Of a stretch of 64,000 bases of DNA, positions 24,094 to 33,193 are shown in pieces; position 1 is the stretch's first letter; each line of letters starts with the position of its first letter. The notes beneath the pieces were generated by a model. It was not told the origin of the DNA and did no database searches. It worked only from the letters and a program-made list of their open reading frames with translations. The stretch comes from Phycisphaeraceae bacterium (lineage in GTDB: Bacteria; Planctomycetota; Phycisphaerae; Phycisphaerales; UBA1924): the NCBI GenBank assembly GCA_020639195.1, contig JACKHB010000005.1:62001-126000 (forward strand), given 5' to 3'. Position numbers and translations under genes: made by a program.

Positions 24094-26298
24094 ATGCGAC
24101 GCCCCTCCGCCGCAGGCGGCTGGCCCGCCATCTGGTACACGCTCCGGAAGTCCCGACAGGCGGGGGGCATCCTGCGCACCTACCGCGCCCTCCGCTCCAG
24201 GAACGCCTGCAAGACGTGCGCGCTCGGCATGGGTGGCCAGAGAGGCGGCATGGTCAATGAGGCGGGCCGCTTCCCGGAAGTGTGTAAGAAATCGGTTCAG
24301 GCCATGGCCGCGGACATGCAGGGCCGCGTCCGTCCGGGCTTCTTCGACGAGTTCAGCTTCGACTCCCTCGGCAGGTTCTCCTCCCGCGACCTGGAGTCCT
24401 CCGGCCGACTCGTCGAGCCCCTGATCGCCCGGCCGGGTGACCGCTCGTATCAACCAGCCACCTGGGAGGAGGCCCTCAATGCCGCGGCGGACGGCGCCAT
24501 CTCCGCGGGGCCGGACCGCTCGTTCTTCTACTTCTCGGGCCGTTCCTCGAACGAAGCCGGATTCCTGCTCCAGCTCATCGCCCGTCTCTTCGGCACCAAC
24601 AACGTCAACAACTGCTCGTACTTCTGCCACCAGGCCTCGGGCGTCGGCCTCTCTTCCGTCGTCGGTTCGGGCACCGCCACGATCGCGCTCGAGGACCTCG
24701 ACCGATGCGACCTGCTCTTCCTGATCGGCGGCAACCCCGCCTCGAACCACCCTCGGTTCATGCGCACGCTCATGGATCTTCGCCGGCGCGGCGGGCGCAT
24801 CGTCGTGATCAATCCCCTGAGGGAACTCGGCCTCGTCCGCTTCAAGGTGCCGTCCGATGTCCGCAGCCTGCTCTTCGGCACGCCCATCGCCACCCACTAC
24901 ATCCAACCCCACGCCGGTGGGGACCTCGCACTTCTGGCCGGGCTGTGCAAGGCCGTCATCGACCGCGGCGCCCACGATGCCGAATCGCTCGCCGCGCACA
25001 CCGATGGATTCGAGGAGTTCCTTGGCTCGCTCGACGCACTCGAGTGGGTGAGCGTCGAGCGCGAATCCGGGGTTCGGCGAGAACAGATCGACGAGATCAC
25101 CGACCTCTACGCCGCCTCGAAGCGCACCGTCTTCGCGTGGACTATGGGCATCACCCATCACGCCCGTGGCGTAGAAAACGTCCGCGCGATCGCCGCCCTC
25201 GCTCTGCTCCGGGGCATGGTCGGCTCGCCGGGCGCCGGCCTCCTCCCGCTTCGGGGCCACTCGAACGTGCAGGGCATCGGCTCGGTCGGCGCGACGCCCG
25301 CTCTCAAGCAGGCCGTGCTCTCCGCGCTGGAATCCCGCTTCGGCGTCTCGCTGCCCACGACTCCCGGCCTCGACACACTCGCCTGCGTCCAGCGCGCTGC
25401 CGACGCCGGCATCGGCTTTGCCTTTCATCTCGGTGGCAATCTCTTCGGCTCATGCCCCGACGCCGGCGCGGCCCACCGCGCGCTCTCCAGCATCGACACC
25501 ACCGTGTTCCTCTCCACAACCCTCAACACGGGCCACATCCAGGGCCGCGGCAGAACCTCCATCATCCTGCCCGTCCTCGCCCGCGATGAGGACCCCCAGT
25601 CCACGACGCAAGAGTCCATGTTCAACTTCGTTCGCCTGTCCGACGGCGGCGCTCCGCGCCACGACGGCCCGCGCCCCGAAGTCGAGGTCATCGCCGATCT
25701 CGCCCAGCGCTTGCTTCCCGGCTGCCCACTCGATCTCGAATCCATGCGCCGCCACGCCACGATCCGCGAGGCCATCGGCGCGATCATCCCCGGCTACGAG
25801 CGCATCGGCGAGATCGACCGCACGAAGGAGGAGTTCGCCGTCGCCGGGCGCGTGCTGCACGAGCCGCGATTTCCCACGCCGACGGGCCGCGCCCGGCTGC
25901 ATCCCATCACGCTCTGCCCGCCCGCCACCACCGACCCGCGCGAGCTGCGCCTGATGACCCTTCGCTCCGAGGGCCAGTTCAACACCGTGGTCTACGAGGA
26001 ACACGACCTCTATCGGGGCCAGGAACGCCGCGATGTGATCATGATGCACGCCGCGGACATCGAGCGACTGGGGTTCCGCCCCGACGACCGCGTCACGGTC
26101 CGTTCTGGCGTGGGCGAGATGCGGGGCATGCTGGTGCGCGCCATCGACATCCGCGCCGGCAACGCCGCGATGTACTACCCAGAGGCCAACGTCCTGGTCC
26201 CGCAGGCCGCCGACCCGCTCAGCCGCACACCCGCGTTCAAGTGCGTGCCCATCCGCGTGGAGCGCGAACTCGCGGTTCTCGGAACCGGCCGCGCATGA
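24094..26298 (+). CDS. FdhF/YdeP-type molybdopterin oxidoreductase
   Basis: 734 residues, started at an ATG with AAGGAGG. The N-terminal Cys motif 'ACKTCALGMGGQRGG', then 'NNCSYFCHQASGVGL' and the C-terminal molydopterin dinucleotide-binding region ('SEGQFNTVVYEEHDLYRGQE') fit the YdeP family (oxidoreductase alpha subunit, TIGR01701-like). Members bind a molybdopterin guanine dinucleotide cofactor and an Fe-S cluster; E. coli YdeP aids acid resistance. No fdhD, moa genes or partner subunit are in the window. The start site excludes an upstream open stretch that overlaps the divergent dockerin gene. Confidence 0.9.
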   Translation: MRRPSAAGGWPAIWYTLRKSRQAGGILRTYRALRSRNACKTCALGMGGQRGGMVNEAGRFPEVCKKSVQAMAADMQGRVRPGFFDEFSFDSLGRFSSRDLESSGRLVEPLIARPGDRSYQPATWEEALNAAADGAISAGPDRSFFYFSGRSSNEAGFLLQLIARLFGTNNVNNCSYFCHQASGVGLSSVVGSGTATIALEDLDRCDLLFLIGGNPASNHPRFMRTLMDLRRRGGRIVVINPLRELGLVRFKVPSDVRSLLFGTPIATHYIQPHAGGDLALLAGLCKAVIDRGAHDAESLAAHTDGFEEFLGSLDALEWVSVERESGVRREQIDEITDLYAASKRTVFAWTMGITHHARGVENVRAIAALALLRGMVGSPGAGLLPLRGHSNVQGIGSVGATPALKQAVLSALESRFGVSLPTTPGLDTLACVQRAADAGIGFAFHLGGNLFGSCPDAGAAHRALSSIDTTVFLSTTLNTGHIQGRGRTSIILPVLARDEDPQSTTQESMFNFVRLSDGGAPRHDGPRPEVEVIADLAQRLLPGCPLDLESMRRHATIREAIGAIIPGYERIGEIDRTKEEFAVAGRVLHEPRFPTPTGRARLHPITLCPPATTDPRELRLMTLRSEGQFNTVVYEEHDLYRGQERRDVIMMHAADIERLGFRPDDRVTVRSGVGEMRGMLVRAIDIRAGNAAMYYPEANVLVPQAADPLSRTPAFKCVPIRVERELAVLGTGRA

Positions 26299-26338
26299 CA
26301 CCCTTTGTGGCCGCGTCCGCCGTCCGTACACTCGATCC

Positions 26339-28165
26339 ATGCGCAGTGCCATCCAGATTGGCCTGGCCTCTGTCGTGCCGTGGCTTGCCGCGTGCGCGCA
26401 CCAGATTGCCCCCCAAAGCCCCGCGATCCCCATCGGCGCCGAGTCACAGCCCTCACCTTCATTCGGCCCGGTCGCGCCCTCACGCTTGATCCGGCCGGAC
26501 TCAAGGCCCGTCCCCGCGGTCACGATCGACACGCGCGAGTCTCCGACCCAACTCGCGCAATTTGACCTTGCCACCATCCGCGTGGTCAAGGACGGTCTGC
26601 CGCCGCACACCTTCGATAAGTCGATCCGCGTTGGGCCGCCCAACGGTCGTGCACCAGACGGCGACCTGCGCGACGACGCCACCCTCGGCCCCTCCCGCCG
26701 CTTTCCCGGAATCGGGCCGACCGGCTGGATCCCTTCGGACGCGACTCTCGCCGTCGGTCCTCGCCACGTCGTCTCCACCGTGAATCAGGCCATCGCCTTC
26801 CACGAGAAGAAGGGCACGTTGCTCTATTCCGCGCACCTCGGCAGTCCGGGCAGCCCCGGATTCTTCGAGCCCGCCGGCGCCGGTGACTTCACGTTCGATC
26901 CCGTTTGCTTCTACCACCACACCGCCGGCCGATTCTTCGTTCTCGCGCTGGAGGTCTACTCCGAGGATGCGTGGATCACAATCGGCGTCTCCGACGACGA
27001 TGACCCCGTCGGCGTGTGGTACCTCTACCGCACTCCCGCGGCCATCCCCATCGGTGACTCTACCTACTGGCCAGACTTTCCCGGTTTTGCCTACGACGAT
27101 CAGGCCATCTACGTCGCCGCCAACCTCTTCAAGCTCCAGGGCCCGGGCGGCGGCTGGGGCGGCGTGATCTTCCGTTCCTTCGACCTGTCGCCGCTGCTCA
27201 CCGGTCAACCCGCCGTCTTCAAGGACTATCGAGATGGCTCGGCCGCCACCGTCCGGCCCGCCCAGGTGTTCAGCGGCAACGGCCATCCGTACTTCGTCTC
27301 CATCTGGTCCTCCACGCAGATCCGTGTGCAGACTCTGCTCGACCCGCTGACCAATCCATCGCCGCGCAGCAAGCTCGTCTCGGTGCCTGCGTTCGCCGGG
27401 CCGCCGGGCGATGCCCCCAACGGGCAAGCCGGCGCGCTCAACACCGGCGGCGCGATCGGCGAGGTGCACGTTCGCGACGGCGTGCTCTACGCCACCCACG
27501 GCGTGGATGTCGGCGGCAGGGGCGGCATCCGCTGGTACGAGATCGATCTCCAGGACTGGCCCGATTCGGGGCAGGGCGTCATCCTGACGCTCACGCAGTC
27601 CGGCACCATCGATGCTGGCGGCTCGCGCTGGACGTTCTTCCCCGCCATCGCCGCGAACCGTCGCGACGAGGTCGCCGTCGTCTTTGGCCAGTCCGGGCCG
27701 AGTGAGTTCGCCTCGATGCAGATCGCCGCGCGCCGCGCCGACGACCCGCCGGGAACGATGGGCGCTCCCGTGCAGTTCGGCACGGGCGCCGCCGACGCCA
27801 ATGGCCGCTGGGGCGACTACTTCGGCGTCGCTGTCGATCCACTCTCCGACTCGGTCTTCTGGGGCATCGGCCAGGTGCAGTTCGGCTTCGGATGGCAGAC
27901 CGTTATCGGCTATGCGCAGGTCGGCTGCCTTGCCGACATCACCTCCTCGACAGACCCCGTCGATCCGGCCTTCGGCGTGCCCGATGGCCGGGTGGACTCG
28001 CAGGACTTCTTCGTCTTTCTCGACTGGTTTGCCAACCATGATGCCCGCGCCGACCTGACAGGGTCATCGGATCCGAACGACCCCGGCTATGGAGTGCCCG
28101 ACGGGCGATACGACGCGTCAGACTTCTTCTTCTACCTCGACCGCTTCGCACATGGCTGTGCCTAG
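26339..28165 (+). CDS. Lipoprotein-like sialidase/BNR-like protein with double dockerin
   Basis: 608 residues. The signal sequence ends in a lipobox-like Leu-Ala-Ala-Cys19, but a plain signal peptide is possible. The body (about 60-530) has propeller-like features such as 'DATLAVGPRHVVSTVNQAIA', 'WITIGVSDDDDPVGVWYLY' and 'WGDYFGVAVDPLSDSVFW'. The tail contains two Asp-rich repeats ('GRVDSQDFFVFLDWF', 'GRYDASDFFFYLDRF') and ends Gly-Cys-Ala. The start lies 40 bases after the oxidoreductase. A cell-surface role is likely; the substrate is unknown. Confidence 0.8.
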   Translation: MRSAIQIGLASVVPWLAACAHQIAPQSPAIPIGAESQPSPSFGPVAPSRLIRPDSRPVPAVTIDTRESPTQLAQFDLATIRVVKDGLPPHTFDKSIRVGPPNGRAPDGDLRDDATLGPSRRFPGIGPTGWIPSDATLAVGPRHVVSTVNQAIAFHEKKGTLLYSAHLGSPGSPGFFEPAGAGDFTFDPVCFYHHTAGRFFVLALEVYSEDAWITIGVSDDDDPVGVWYLYRTPAAIPIGDSTYWPDFPGFAYDDQAIYVAANLFKLQGPGGGWGGVIFRSFDLSPLLTGQPAVFKDYRDGSAATVRPAQVFSGNGHPYFVSIWSSTQIRVQTLLDPLTNPSPRSKLVSVPAFAGPPGDAPNGQAGALNTGGAIGEVHVRDGVLYATHGVDVGGRGGIRWYEIDLQDWPDSGQGVILTLTQSGTIDAGGSRWTFFPAIAANRRDEVAVVFGQSGPSEFASMQIAARRADDPPGTMGAPVQFGTGAADANGRWGDYFGVAVDPLSDSVFWGIGQVQFGFGWQTVIGYAQVGCLADITSSTDPVDPAFGVPDGRVDSQDFFVFLDWFANHDARADLTGSSDPNDPGYGVPDGRYDASDFFFYLDRFAHGCA

Positions 28166-28279
28166 GTACGGCTCCCCCTCCCCGCACATCGCGCTAAAAT
28201 GCCTCACGGGACCTGGGCTCCCGCGGCTGCCTTCGCGCGGCCGCACCCGCACCGCCCAAGAGACGATGGAGTTCGAGGC

Positions 28280-29497
28280 ATGAGCCAGACGACGACCTCT
28301 CCCGCGAGCCTCTCCGGGAAGACCACCGATCCTCTGCAGCTGATCGACGTGGACCACGTCCGCTTCTACGTCGGCAACGCCAAGCAGGCCGCGTTCTTCT
28401 ACGCCCACTGCTTCGGCTTCCAGATCGAGGAGGTCTCCGACCTCACCACCGGCTCGCGAGAGGCCGCGACCTATCTCCTGACCCAGGGCAATATCCGCTT
28501 CCTCCTGACCAGCGGCCTGACCGCCGAGCACCCCGCCAACATGGAGGTCGCCATCTACGGCGACGGCGTCAAGGACGTTGCCTTCACCGTCTTTGACGCC
28601 GAGAAGGCCTGGGAGAAGGCCGTCTCCAACGGCGCCGCCTCGGCGCAGGAGCCCCGCACCGTCTCCGACGAGCGCGGCAGCATCACCACCGCCAGCATCC
28701 GCACCTACGGGCGCGTCGTCCACACCTTCGTCAGCCGCTCCGGCCAGTACGACCTGCCCACCGTCAAGAAGGGCGGCCTCTTCGCCCCGCGCTTCAAGAA
28801 GCTCGAGTCCATCGGCGGCGCCGTCCTGTCCATCAACGAGCACAACCGCAGGCACCCGTGCGGCCTGAAGTACGTCGACCACCTCGTCGGCAACGTCGAA
28901 GAGGGCAAGATGAACCACTGGGTGAAGTTCTACGAGGACGTGCTTGAGTTCAAAATGTTCAAGCACTTCGATGATGCCGACATCTCGACCGAGTACTCCG
29001 CGCTGATGTCAAAGGTCATGGCATCGGGCAACAACCTCATCAAGATGCCCATCAACGAGCCCGCGCCCGGCAAGAAGAAGTCGCAGATCCTCGAATACCT
29101 CGAGTGGCACAACATGACGCCCGGCGTGCAGCATCTCGCGCTCCGCACCGACGACGAGATTTCGTCCGTTGCAGAACTCCGGCGACGCGGCGTGGACTTC
29201 CTCTCACTCCCGGACACCTACTACGAGCGTGTCTGGGATCGCGTCAACACCATGCTCACACAGCACGGTCACAAGGCTGTGAAGGAAGACCACACGAAGA
29301 TCAAGGACCTCGGCATCCTCGTGGACGCCGACGACGAGGGGTACCTGCTCCAGCTCTTCACCAAGCCGCTCCAGGACCGCCCGACCCTGTTCTTCGAGAT
29401 CATCTGCCGCCGGGGCTCACAGTCGTTCGGCAAGGGCAACTTCAAGGCGCTCTTCGAGGCGCTGGAGCTGGAGCAGGAGCGGCGGGGGAATCTGTAG
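28280..29497 (+). CDS. hpd: 4-hydroxyphenylpyruvate dioxygenase
   Basis: 405 residues. It converts 4-hydroxyphenylpyruvate to homogentisate in tyrosine breakdown. Iron ligands are visible: the His of 'LKYVDHLVGNV', the His of 'GVQHLALRTDDE' and the Glu of 'FFEIICRRGSQSFGKGN'. The N-terminal domain has the matching fold ('VDHVRFYVGNAKQAAFFY'). The start is the ATG at 28280; a TAAAAT at 28195 may be a -10 box but has no clear -35. No homogentisate dioxygenase is in the window. Confidence 0.95.
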   Translation: MSQTTTSPASLSGKTTDPLQLIDVDHVRFYVGNAKQAAFFYAHCFGFQIEEVSDLTTGSREAATYLLTQGNIRFLLTSGLTAEHPANMEVAIYGDGVKDVAFTVFDAEKAWEKAVSNGAASAQEPRTVSDERGSITTASIRTYGRVVHTFVSRSGQYDLPTVKKGGLFAPRFKKLESIGGAVLSINEHNRRHPCGLKYVDHLVGNVEEGKMNHWVKFYEDVLEFKMFKHFDDADISTEYSALMSKVMASGNNLIKMPINEPAPGKKKSQILEYLEWHNMTPGVQHLALRTDDEISSVAELRRRGVDFLSLPDTYYERVWDRVNTMLTQHGHKAVKEDHTKIKDLGILVDADDEGYLLQLFTKPLQDRPTLFFEIICRRGSQSFGKGNFKALFEALELEQERRGNL

Positions 29498-29606
29498 TGG
29501 GCTGCTCGAGTTTGTCGAGCTCATGGCTCAAGCATTGAAGTCGCTCGACCGCTCGCTTCCCAGCGGACGCCTCTGGACTCGCGTCTGAACGCTCTACCCT
29601 CCCCCC

Positions 29607-30056
29607 ATGAACGTCCTCCAAAAACTCCGCCAACTCGTCACCGACATCCCCAGGCAGCCCGCCAAGGCCGCGGACCACTTCGCCCTCGCCTCGCGCTTGC
29701 TCCGCTCGCTCCCGGCCGACCAGGCGCGCGTCCAGCAGGCCTGCGCCGCCAAGGACCTCGCCGCCTTCGACGAGATCGTCTCCGCACTCGAAGGCATCGC
29801 GAGCAAGCCCGCGGCCCCGCCGCCCGACGTCCCCCGAGACCAGATGGACGCCGCCCTCAAGGCCTTCCGCAAGCGCCTCAAGCTCGGCCGTCTCGCCGAT
29901 GAGTCCCGCCTCGGCGGGCGCTACACCTCGGGCGGGCGGGCCTCCAACATCGACGCCATCCTCCCGCCCGATGAGTTCCCGCCCGAGGTCTGGAAGGCCC
30001 TCGAACACGCCGGCAAGCTCAAGCACACCGGCCAGGGCTTCTACGCCGAGGCGTGA
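29607..30056 (+). CDS. Hypothetical protein, 149 residues
   Basis: A soluble, helix-rich protein without signal peptide. The N-terminal half is Ala/Leu/Arg-rich, like an amphipathic helix bundle ('ADHFALASRLLRSLPADQAR'). The C-terminal half has a turn-rich 'GRYTSGGRASNIDAILPP' and 'KALEHAGKLKHTGQGFYAEA'. No known family was recognised. It follows hpd by 109 bases and precedes the convergent DinB-like gene by 23 bases. Confidence 0.6.
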   Translation: MNVLQKLRQLVTDIPRQPAKAADHFALASRLLRSLPADQARVQQACAAKDLAAFDEIVSALEGIASKPAAPPPDVPRDQMDAALKAFRKRLKLGRLADESRLGGRYTSGGRASNIDAILPPDEFPPEVWKALEHAGKLKHTGQGFYAEA

Positions 30057-30079
30057 TCGCGCACGCTCTCTCACGTGGC

Positions 30080-30583
30080 TTACATCTGGACCTTCGACAG
30101 CGCCGGGACCATGCCCGCCGCCTTGCGCCACACCGCCAACTGCCCCAGGTGCGTCGCCTCGTGCATGAGCATCCCAAAGTGCACCATGTGCCACATCGTC
30201 GGCAGCCCCTGCGCCAGGACCGGCACCGGGTTCGGCCGCGCGAGCACCTCGTTCGACGCCTCCTTCACCGCCGCGGCCAGCGCCCCGCGCCGCTCATCCA
30301 TCACCCGAAGCAACTCCTGCTTGTCGGGGTACTTTGACGCGTCCGCCACCGGTGTGGACCGCATGCCGAACAACTCGCCCCACGTCTCATCCAGCGCCGA
30401 CTCGCGCCCCAGCCCGGGCATGAAGCCGTCGGTCGCCACTGCGATGTGCCCGATCTGCCACGCCGGGTGGTTCGGCACCCCCGCCGGCTGATGCGTCATC
30501 CGGTCCTCGGGAATGTCGTCCACCAGCAGCGAGATGTACCCGCGCTGGAACGCGTACGTATCGAGCAACGCCTTCTTGTCCAT
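30080..30583 (-). CDS. DinB-like four-helix protein
   Basis: 167 residues, started at the ATG of 'MDKKALLDTYAFQRG'. DinB/YfiT-type proteins are four-helix bundles with three His that bind a metal. Candidates here are His in 'PAWQIGHIAVATDG' and 'MWHMVHFGMLMHEATHLGQL'. That His-rich helix strongly resembles the family. The gene is 85 bases downstream of the TetR gene on the same strand and may be controlled by it. Confidence 0.75.
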   Translation of the reverse strand: MDKKALLDTYAFQRGYISLLVDDIPEDRMTHQPAGVPNHPAWQIGHIAVATDGFMPGLGRESALDETWGELFGMRSTPVADASKYPDKQELLRVMDERRGALAAAVKEASNEVLARPNPVPVLAQGLPTMWHMVHFGMLMHEATHLGQLAVWRKAAGMVPALSKVQM

Positions 30584-30668
30584 CGGTCCGCTCCTCGGTT
30601 GGCCGCGCCTGCGGCACATGTATTGGAACAAACAGTCCATATATTGCACGACGCCCGATCGGTTGCAC

Positions 30669-31256
30669 CTATCTGAGAATCTCCAGCATGGCGCTCGCCG
30701 CGGCCTCGGCCCCCTCGCGCGGCGCGCCCAGTCGGGCCTGGAGCGTGACCCCGAGCCGGGCGTTGACAATGGCCTTGGCCAACATGCCGACGTCACGCTC
30801 GGCGGCCAATTCGCCCATTCCCTGCGCCTCGCTCAAGACGCCTCTGATCAGCAGTTCTTCCGCGCGCAACGTCCGCGTCACGATCCGCGCGACGTCCTCA
30901 TCCACGGCCGCCCTCTCGATCAGTGAATTGCTCAGAAAGCAGCCCTTTCCGCAGCCTCTCTCGACAAAATCCGGCCACGCCCGGATCACCCCCCGAAGCC
31001 GCTCGAGCGCCGACCCGCCGCCGTCGAGCAACCGCTGCCGGTACCACCGCGTGATCCGGTCCGTGAACGCCTCCAGCGCCTCGAGGTACAGCGACCGCTT
31101 GTCGCCAAACGCGGCGTACATTGATCCCCGCCCGATCCCCATCGCGCCCAGCAGGTCCTCGACCTGAGTGCCCTCAAACCCCTGCCGCCAGAATACGTCC
31201 ATAGCGCTCAGCAGCGCCGCATCACGATCAAACTCGCGCGGCCGACCCGTTGCCAT
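30669..31256 (-). CDS. TetR/AcrR-family transcriptional regulator
   Basis: 195 residues. The HTH lies in residues 8-55, with 'LSAMDVFWRQGFEGTQVEDL' and 'MGIGRGSMYAAFGDKRSLYL' typical of TetR. The rest is a helical ligand-binding domain. The gene has its own strong promoter with a palindrome between the boxes, which suggests autoregulation. The ATG lies where transcription should begin. The neighbour downstream is the DinB-like gene and upstream is a membrane protein gene, both possible targets. Confidence 0.92.
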   Translation of the reverse strand: MATGRPREFDRDAALLSAMDVFWRQGFEGTQVEDLLGAMGIGRGSMYAAFGDKRSLYLEALEAFTDRITRWYRQRLLDGGGSALERLRGVIRAWPDFVERGCGKGCFLSNSLIERAAVDEDVARIVTRTLRAEELLIRGVLSEAQGMGELAAERDVGMLAKAIVNARLGVTLQARLGAPREGAEAAASAMLEILR

Positions 31257-31263
31257 CCTCAAG

Positions 31264-31291
31264 AGAATATCATTATGGAATGATCAGTCAA
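31264..31291 (-). promoter_or_regulatory. Promoter and operator of the tetR-type gene
   Basis: On the minus strand: TTGACT (31291-31286), 16 bases, TATTCT (31269-31264). Between and overlapping the boxes lies the perfect palindrome ATCATT-CCAT-AATGAT (31269-31284), a good TetR operator candidate. The predicted start of transcription is about 6-7 bases past the -10 box, at about 31257, next to the ATG at 31256, so the mRNA would be nearly leaderless. The -35 box also contains the stop codon of the membrane gene at 31288. Confidence 0.75.
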
Positions 31292-31695
31292 GTTGTTTTC
31301 TGCCCGTGCCGTCCCGCCTCTGAAGTCCGCCGCATCACCCACGGCAGCCCGCCCACCCATGCCAGCAGCAGAACCCACGGCCGCCCATTCCACACCTCGT
31401 ACATCGCCCCCAGTTCGCCCCACGCCCTTCCTCTGGCTCGCCCGAAGGCGAACTCGAACGCCACGGTCATCAGCACCCACGCCGCCCCGATCTTCACCGC
31501 GTGCCTGGCGTGGCGCGCCGGCCACCGGCGCATGACCCACCAGATGAACGCGCCCAGGGCCGCCATCGCGATCAGCGTCGAAGTCCACTCAGACGCGAGC
31601 GCACGCATCCCCGGCCCGTAGGTCGCCTCGCGCACGACGCCGTTGGCGACCGCGATCGCCAGCAGCCCGACCCACGCCAGCCCGTACACGCGCAC
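31288..31695 (-). CDS. Small four-helix membrane protein
   Basis: 135 residues from a GTG with AAAGGAGG seven bases upstream, the strongest ribosome binding site in this area. Four hydrophobic segments alternate with basic loops ('WVMRRWPARHARH'). No family was recognised with confidence. It stands just before the tetR-type gene on the same strand, so it may be an efflux or immunity-type partner. This last point is speculation. Confidence 0.7.
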   Translation of the reverse strand: MRVYGLAWVGLLAIAVANGVVREATYGPGMRALASEWTSTLIAMAALGAFIWWVMRRWPARHARHAVKIGAAWVLMTVAFEFAFGRARGRAWGELGAMYEVWNGRPWVLLLAWVGGLPWVMRRTSEAGRHGQKTT

Positions 31696-31786
31696 GCCCT
31701 GTCCTCCTTTGATCACGCTACGCGCAACCGGCCCCAGGAGTGCGGGCGCTCCCGGGGCCGGAGGATGTGCGTTGATCCGGTCCCGC

Positions 31787-32824
31787 CTAGCGGCGCCGCC
31801 GCGAGGCCAGCACGCCTCCGATGGCGAGCAGGGCCGTCGTTCCCGGCGCGGGCAGGGCGGGGAAACTCCCGACCTCGTAGTACGGCGCGAACTGATCGGG
31901 ATTGACCAGCGGATCGAACAGATCATTCGGATCGAACCAGTACGGACTGGGCTGCGTGTAGGGCGCGACCAGCCCGCCCTTCTTGAGCACCGCCGCCTCG
32001 GCCGAGAAGATCTTGTTGTTGTACGGCGAGTCATCCAGCCAGATCGACGACTTTCCGTTGCCGTCCTTGTACGGGTCCTTGATGTCCCACCGGTCCTTGC
32101 TCCCCTGCACGTTCGGGTCCGCGGGGTGGAAGCTCGTGATCAGCACCGAGTGGCCCTCGTTGCCCGAGTCGTCCGCCACGCGCACCGGCACCGAGTCCCC
32201 GTTGCGCAGCCGCCGGATGACGGTCTCGCGATAGTCGTCCGAGTTCAGGTCGGTGCCGTTGTCGAAGCCCTTGGAGTCGAACGAGTCCATCGTGAGCGGT
32301 TTGTTGTCCTTGCTGCGGGCCTTGGTGTCCTGCTTGACGGCCGCGAACAGGCCGCCCAGGTTCAGTCCCGGCGCCGTCGTGGGCGGGTCGCCGATCAACT
32401 GCCCGTTGCCGGGATCGATGGGCTGTCCCCAGCCGTTGACGGCCTTCTGCGCGCCGCTCTTGTCCTGGTAGTCGAAGCGGTACTCGTTCAGCAGCGTGTT
32501 CACCTGCGCCGGCGTGTAGACGATGGGGCGGTCGTTGCCGTCGACGATTCCCGCCTTGGAGATCTGCTGGTTGATGAACATCGTCCACGTCACCAGCGTG
32601 CAGCCGTAGTCGTTGATCGTCGCGGGCGAGTGGTCCATTCGGGTCTGATCGCCCGTCTGGTACAGCGGGCTGACGGGCACCTCGACCGGCGGCGGCGGTG
32701 GCGGCGGCGGCGGGTCCTCCGCCAGCGCGACCGATGCGCCCAGCGAAGCCCCGACCAACGCGGCCAACGAGCGGAAGGCCGCGATCCCATCGCGGCACGA
32801 GCGATTGCGCCTGGTCCCCAGCAT
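31787..32824 (-). CDS. Secreted C39-like papain-fold protein with PEP-CTERM-like tail
   Basis: 345 residues, started at an ATG preceded by GGAG. After the signal peptide come a Pro run (residues 38-47), then 'DHSPATINDYGCTLVTWTM', where the Cys fits the C39-type peptidase or papain-like fold catalytic Cys. 'EGHSVLITSF' contains a fitting His. The C-terminus 'LPAPGTTALLAIGGVLASRR' and Arg run is a PEP-CTERM-like sorting signal. It should be exported and processed by an exosortase-like system, which is not in the window. Confidence 0.7.
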   Translation of the reverse strand: MLGTRRNRSCRDGIAAFRSLAALVGASLGASVALAEDPPPPPPPPPVEVPVSPLYQTGDQTRMDHSPATINDYGCTLVTWTMFINQQISKAGIVDGNDRPIVYTPAQVNTLLNEYRFDYQDKSGAQKAVNGWGQPIDPGNGQLIGDPPTTAPGLNLGGLFAAVKQDTKARSKDNKPLTMDSFDSKGFDNGTDLNSDDYRETVIRRLRNGDSVPVRVADDSGNEGHSVLITSFHPADPNVQGSKDRWDIKDPYKDGNGKSSIWLDDSPYNNKIFSAEAAVLKKGGLVAPYTQPSPYWFDPNDLFDPLVNPDQFAPYYEVGSFPALPAPGTTALLAIGGVLASRRRR

Positions 32825-32936
32825 CGGAGGATCTCCATGCAAGCGGCGCCATCACTCGCCAACAGGTCAGCGACGTTGCCGGACACGACTCACGCGAAAC
32901 TCGCGATCAACTCGCGTGGTCCCTTCCGGCCTTACC

Positions 32937-32980
32937 CAAGCCCTCCGGGCCGGGGTTGCAGGGGGCGGCCGGCCCCCTGC
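32937..32980 (+). repeat. Palindromic intergenic repeat, copy 1
   Basis: The inverted repeat GCAGGGGGC / GCCCCCTGC (9-base stem, five-base loop, 32958-32980) sits in a longer match to 62911-62954, which also precedes a member of the same gene family. About 38 of 44 bases look alike. It may be a repeated REP-type element or terminator-like hairpin in these leaders. Confidence 0.55.
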
Positions 32981-33027
32981 GCCGCATCCCGCTCTCGCAC
33001 AGCCCGCGCACTTCACCAACCCCCCAA

Positions 33028-33193
33028 ACCCCCATGCTTCAGAATGCGCGCGCGCCGGCGCCCCTGCCTTTGAGATTCTCAGAGATTCCAGCAGAAAATC
33101 TTGCGCCATGCGCCCCAACGACTTGCGCGCACGTGTTCGCGCGACACCCCTCCGGCGCGCGCGCGCTGGCGAAGAACCCGCCCATGGGTAGAG
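33028..33193 (+). repeat. 166-base conserved leader, copy 2
   Basis: Matches 7291-7456 gap-free. The palindrome TGAGA-T-TCTCA is at 33071-33081. It contains the 27-codon Arg-rich frame 33108-33191, which ends two bases before the ATG of the next gene. The match continues into the first 80 coding bases at lower identity (about 90%) and then fades. Upstream of 33028 the two copies are unrelated. Confidence 0.8.
33108..33191 (+). CDS. Possible 27-residue Arg-rich leader peptide, copy 2
   Basis: An ATG frame of 27 codons (MRPNDLRARVRATP...) parallel to the one at 7371-7454, with the same stop TAG and the same two-base gap to the downstream ATG. Conservation of both length and spacing in two copies favours either a coupled leader peptide or a conserved RNA. 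No ribosome binding site is evident. Confidence 0.35.
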   Translation: MRPNDLRARVRATPLRRARAGEEPAHG

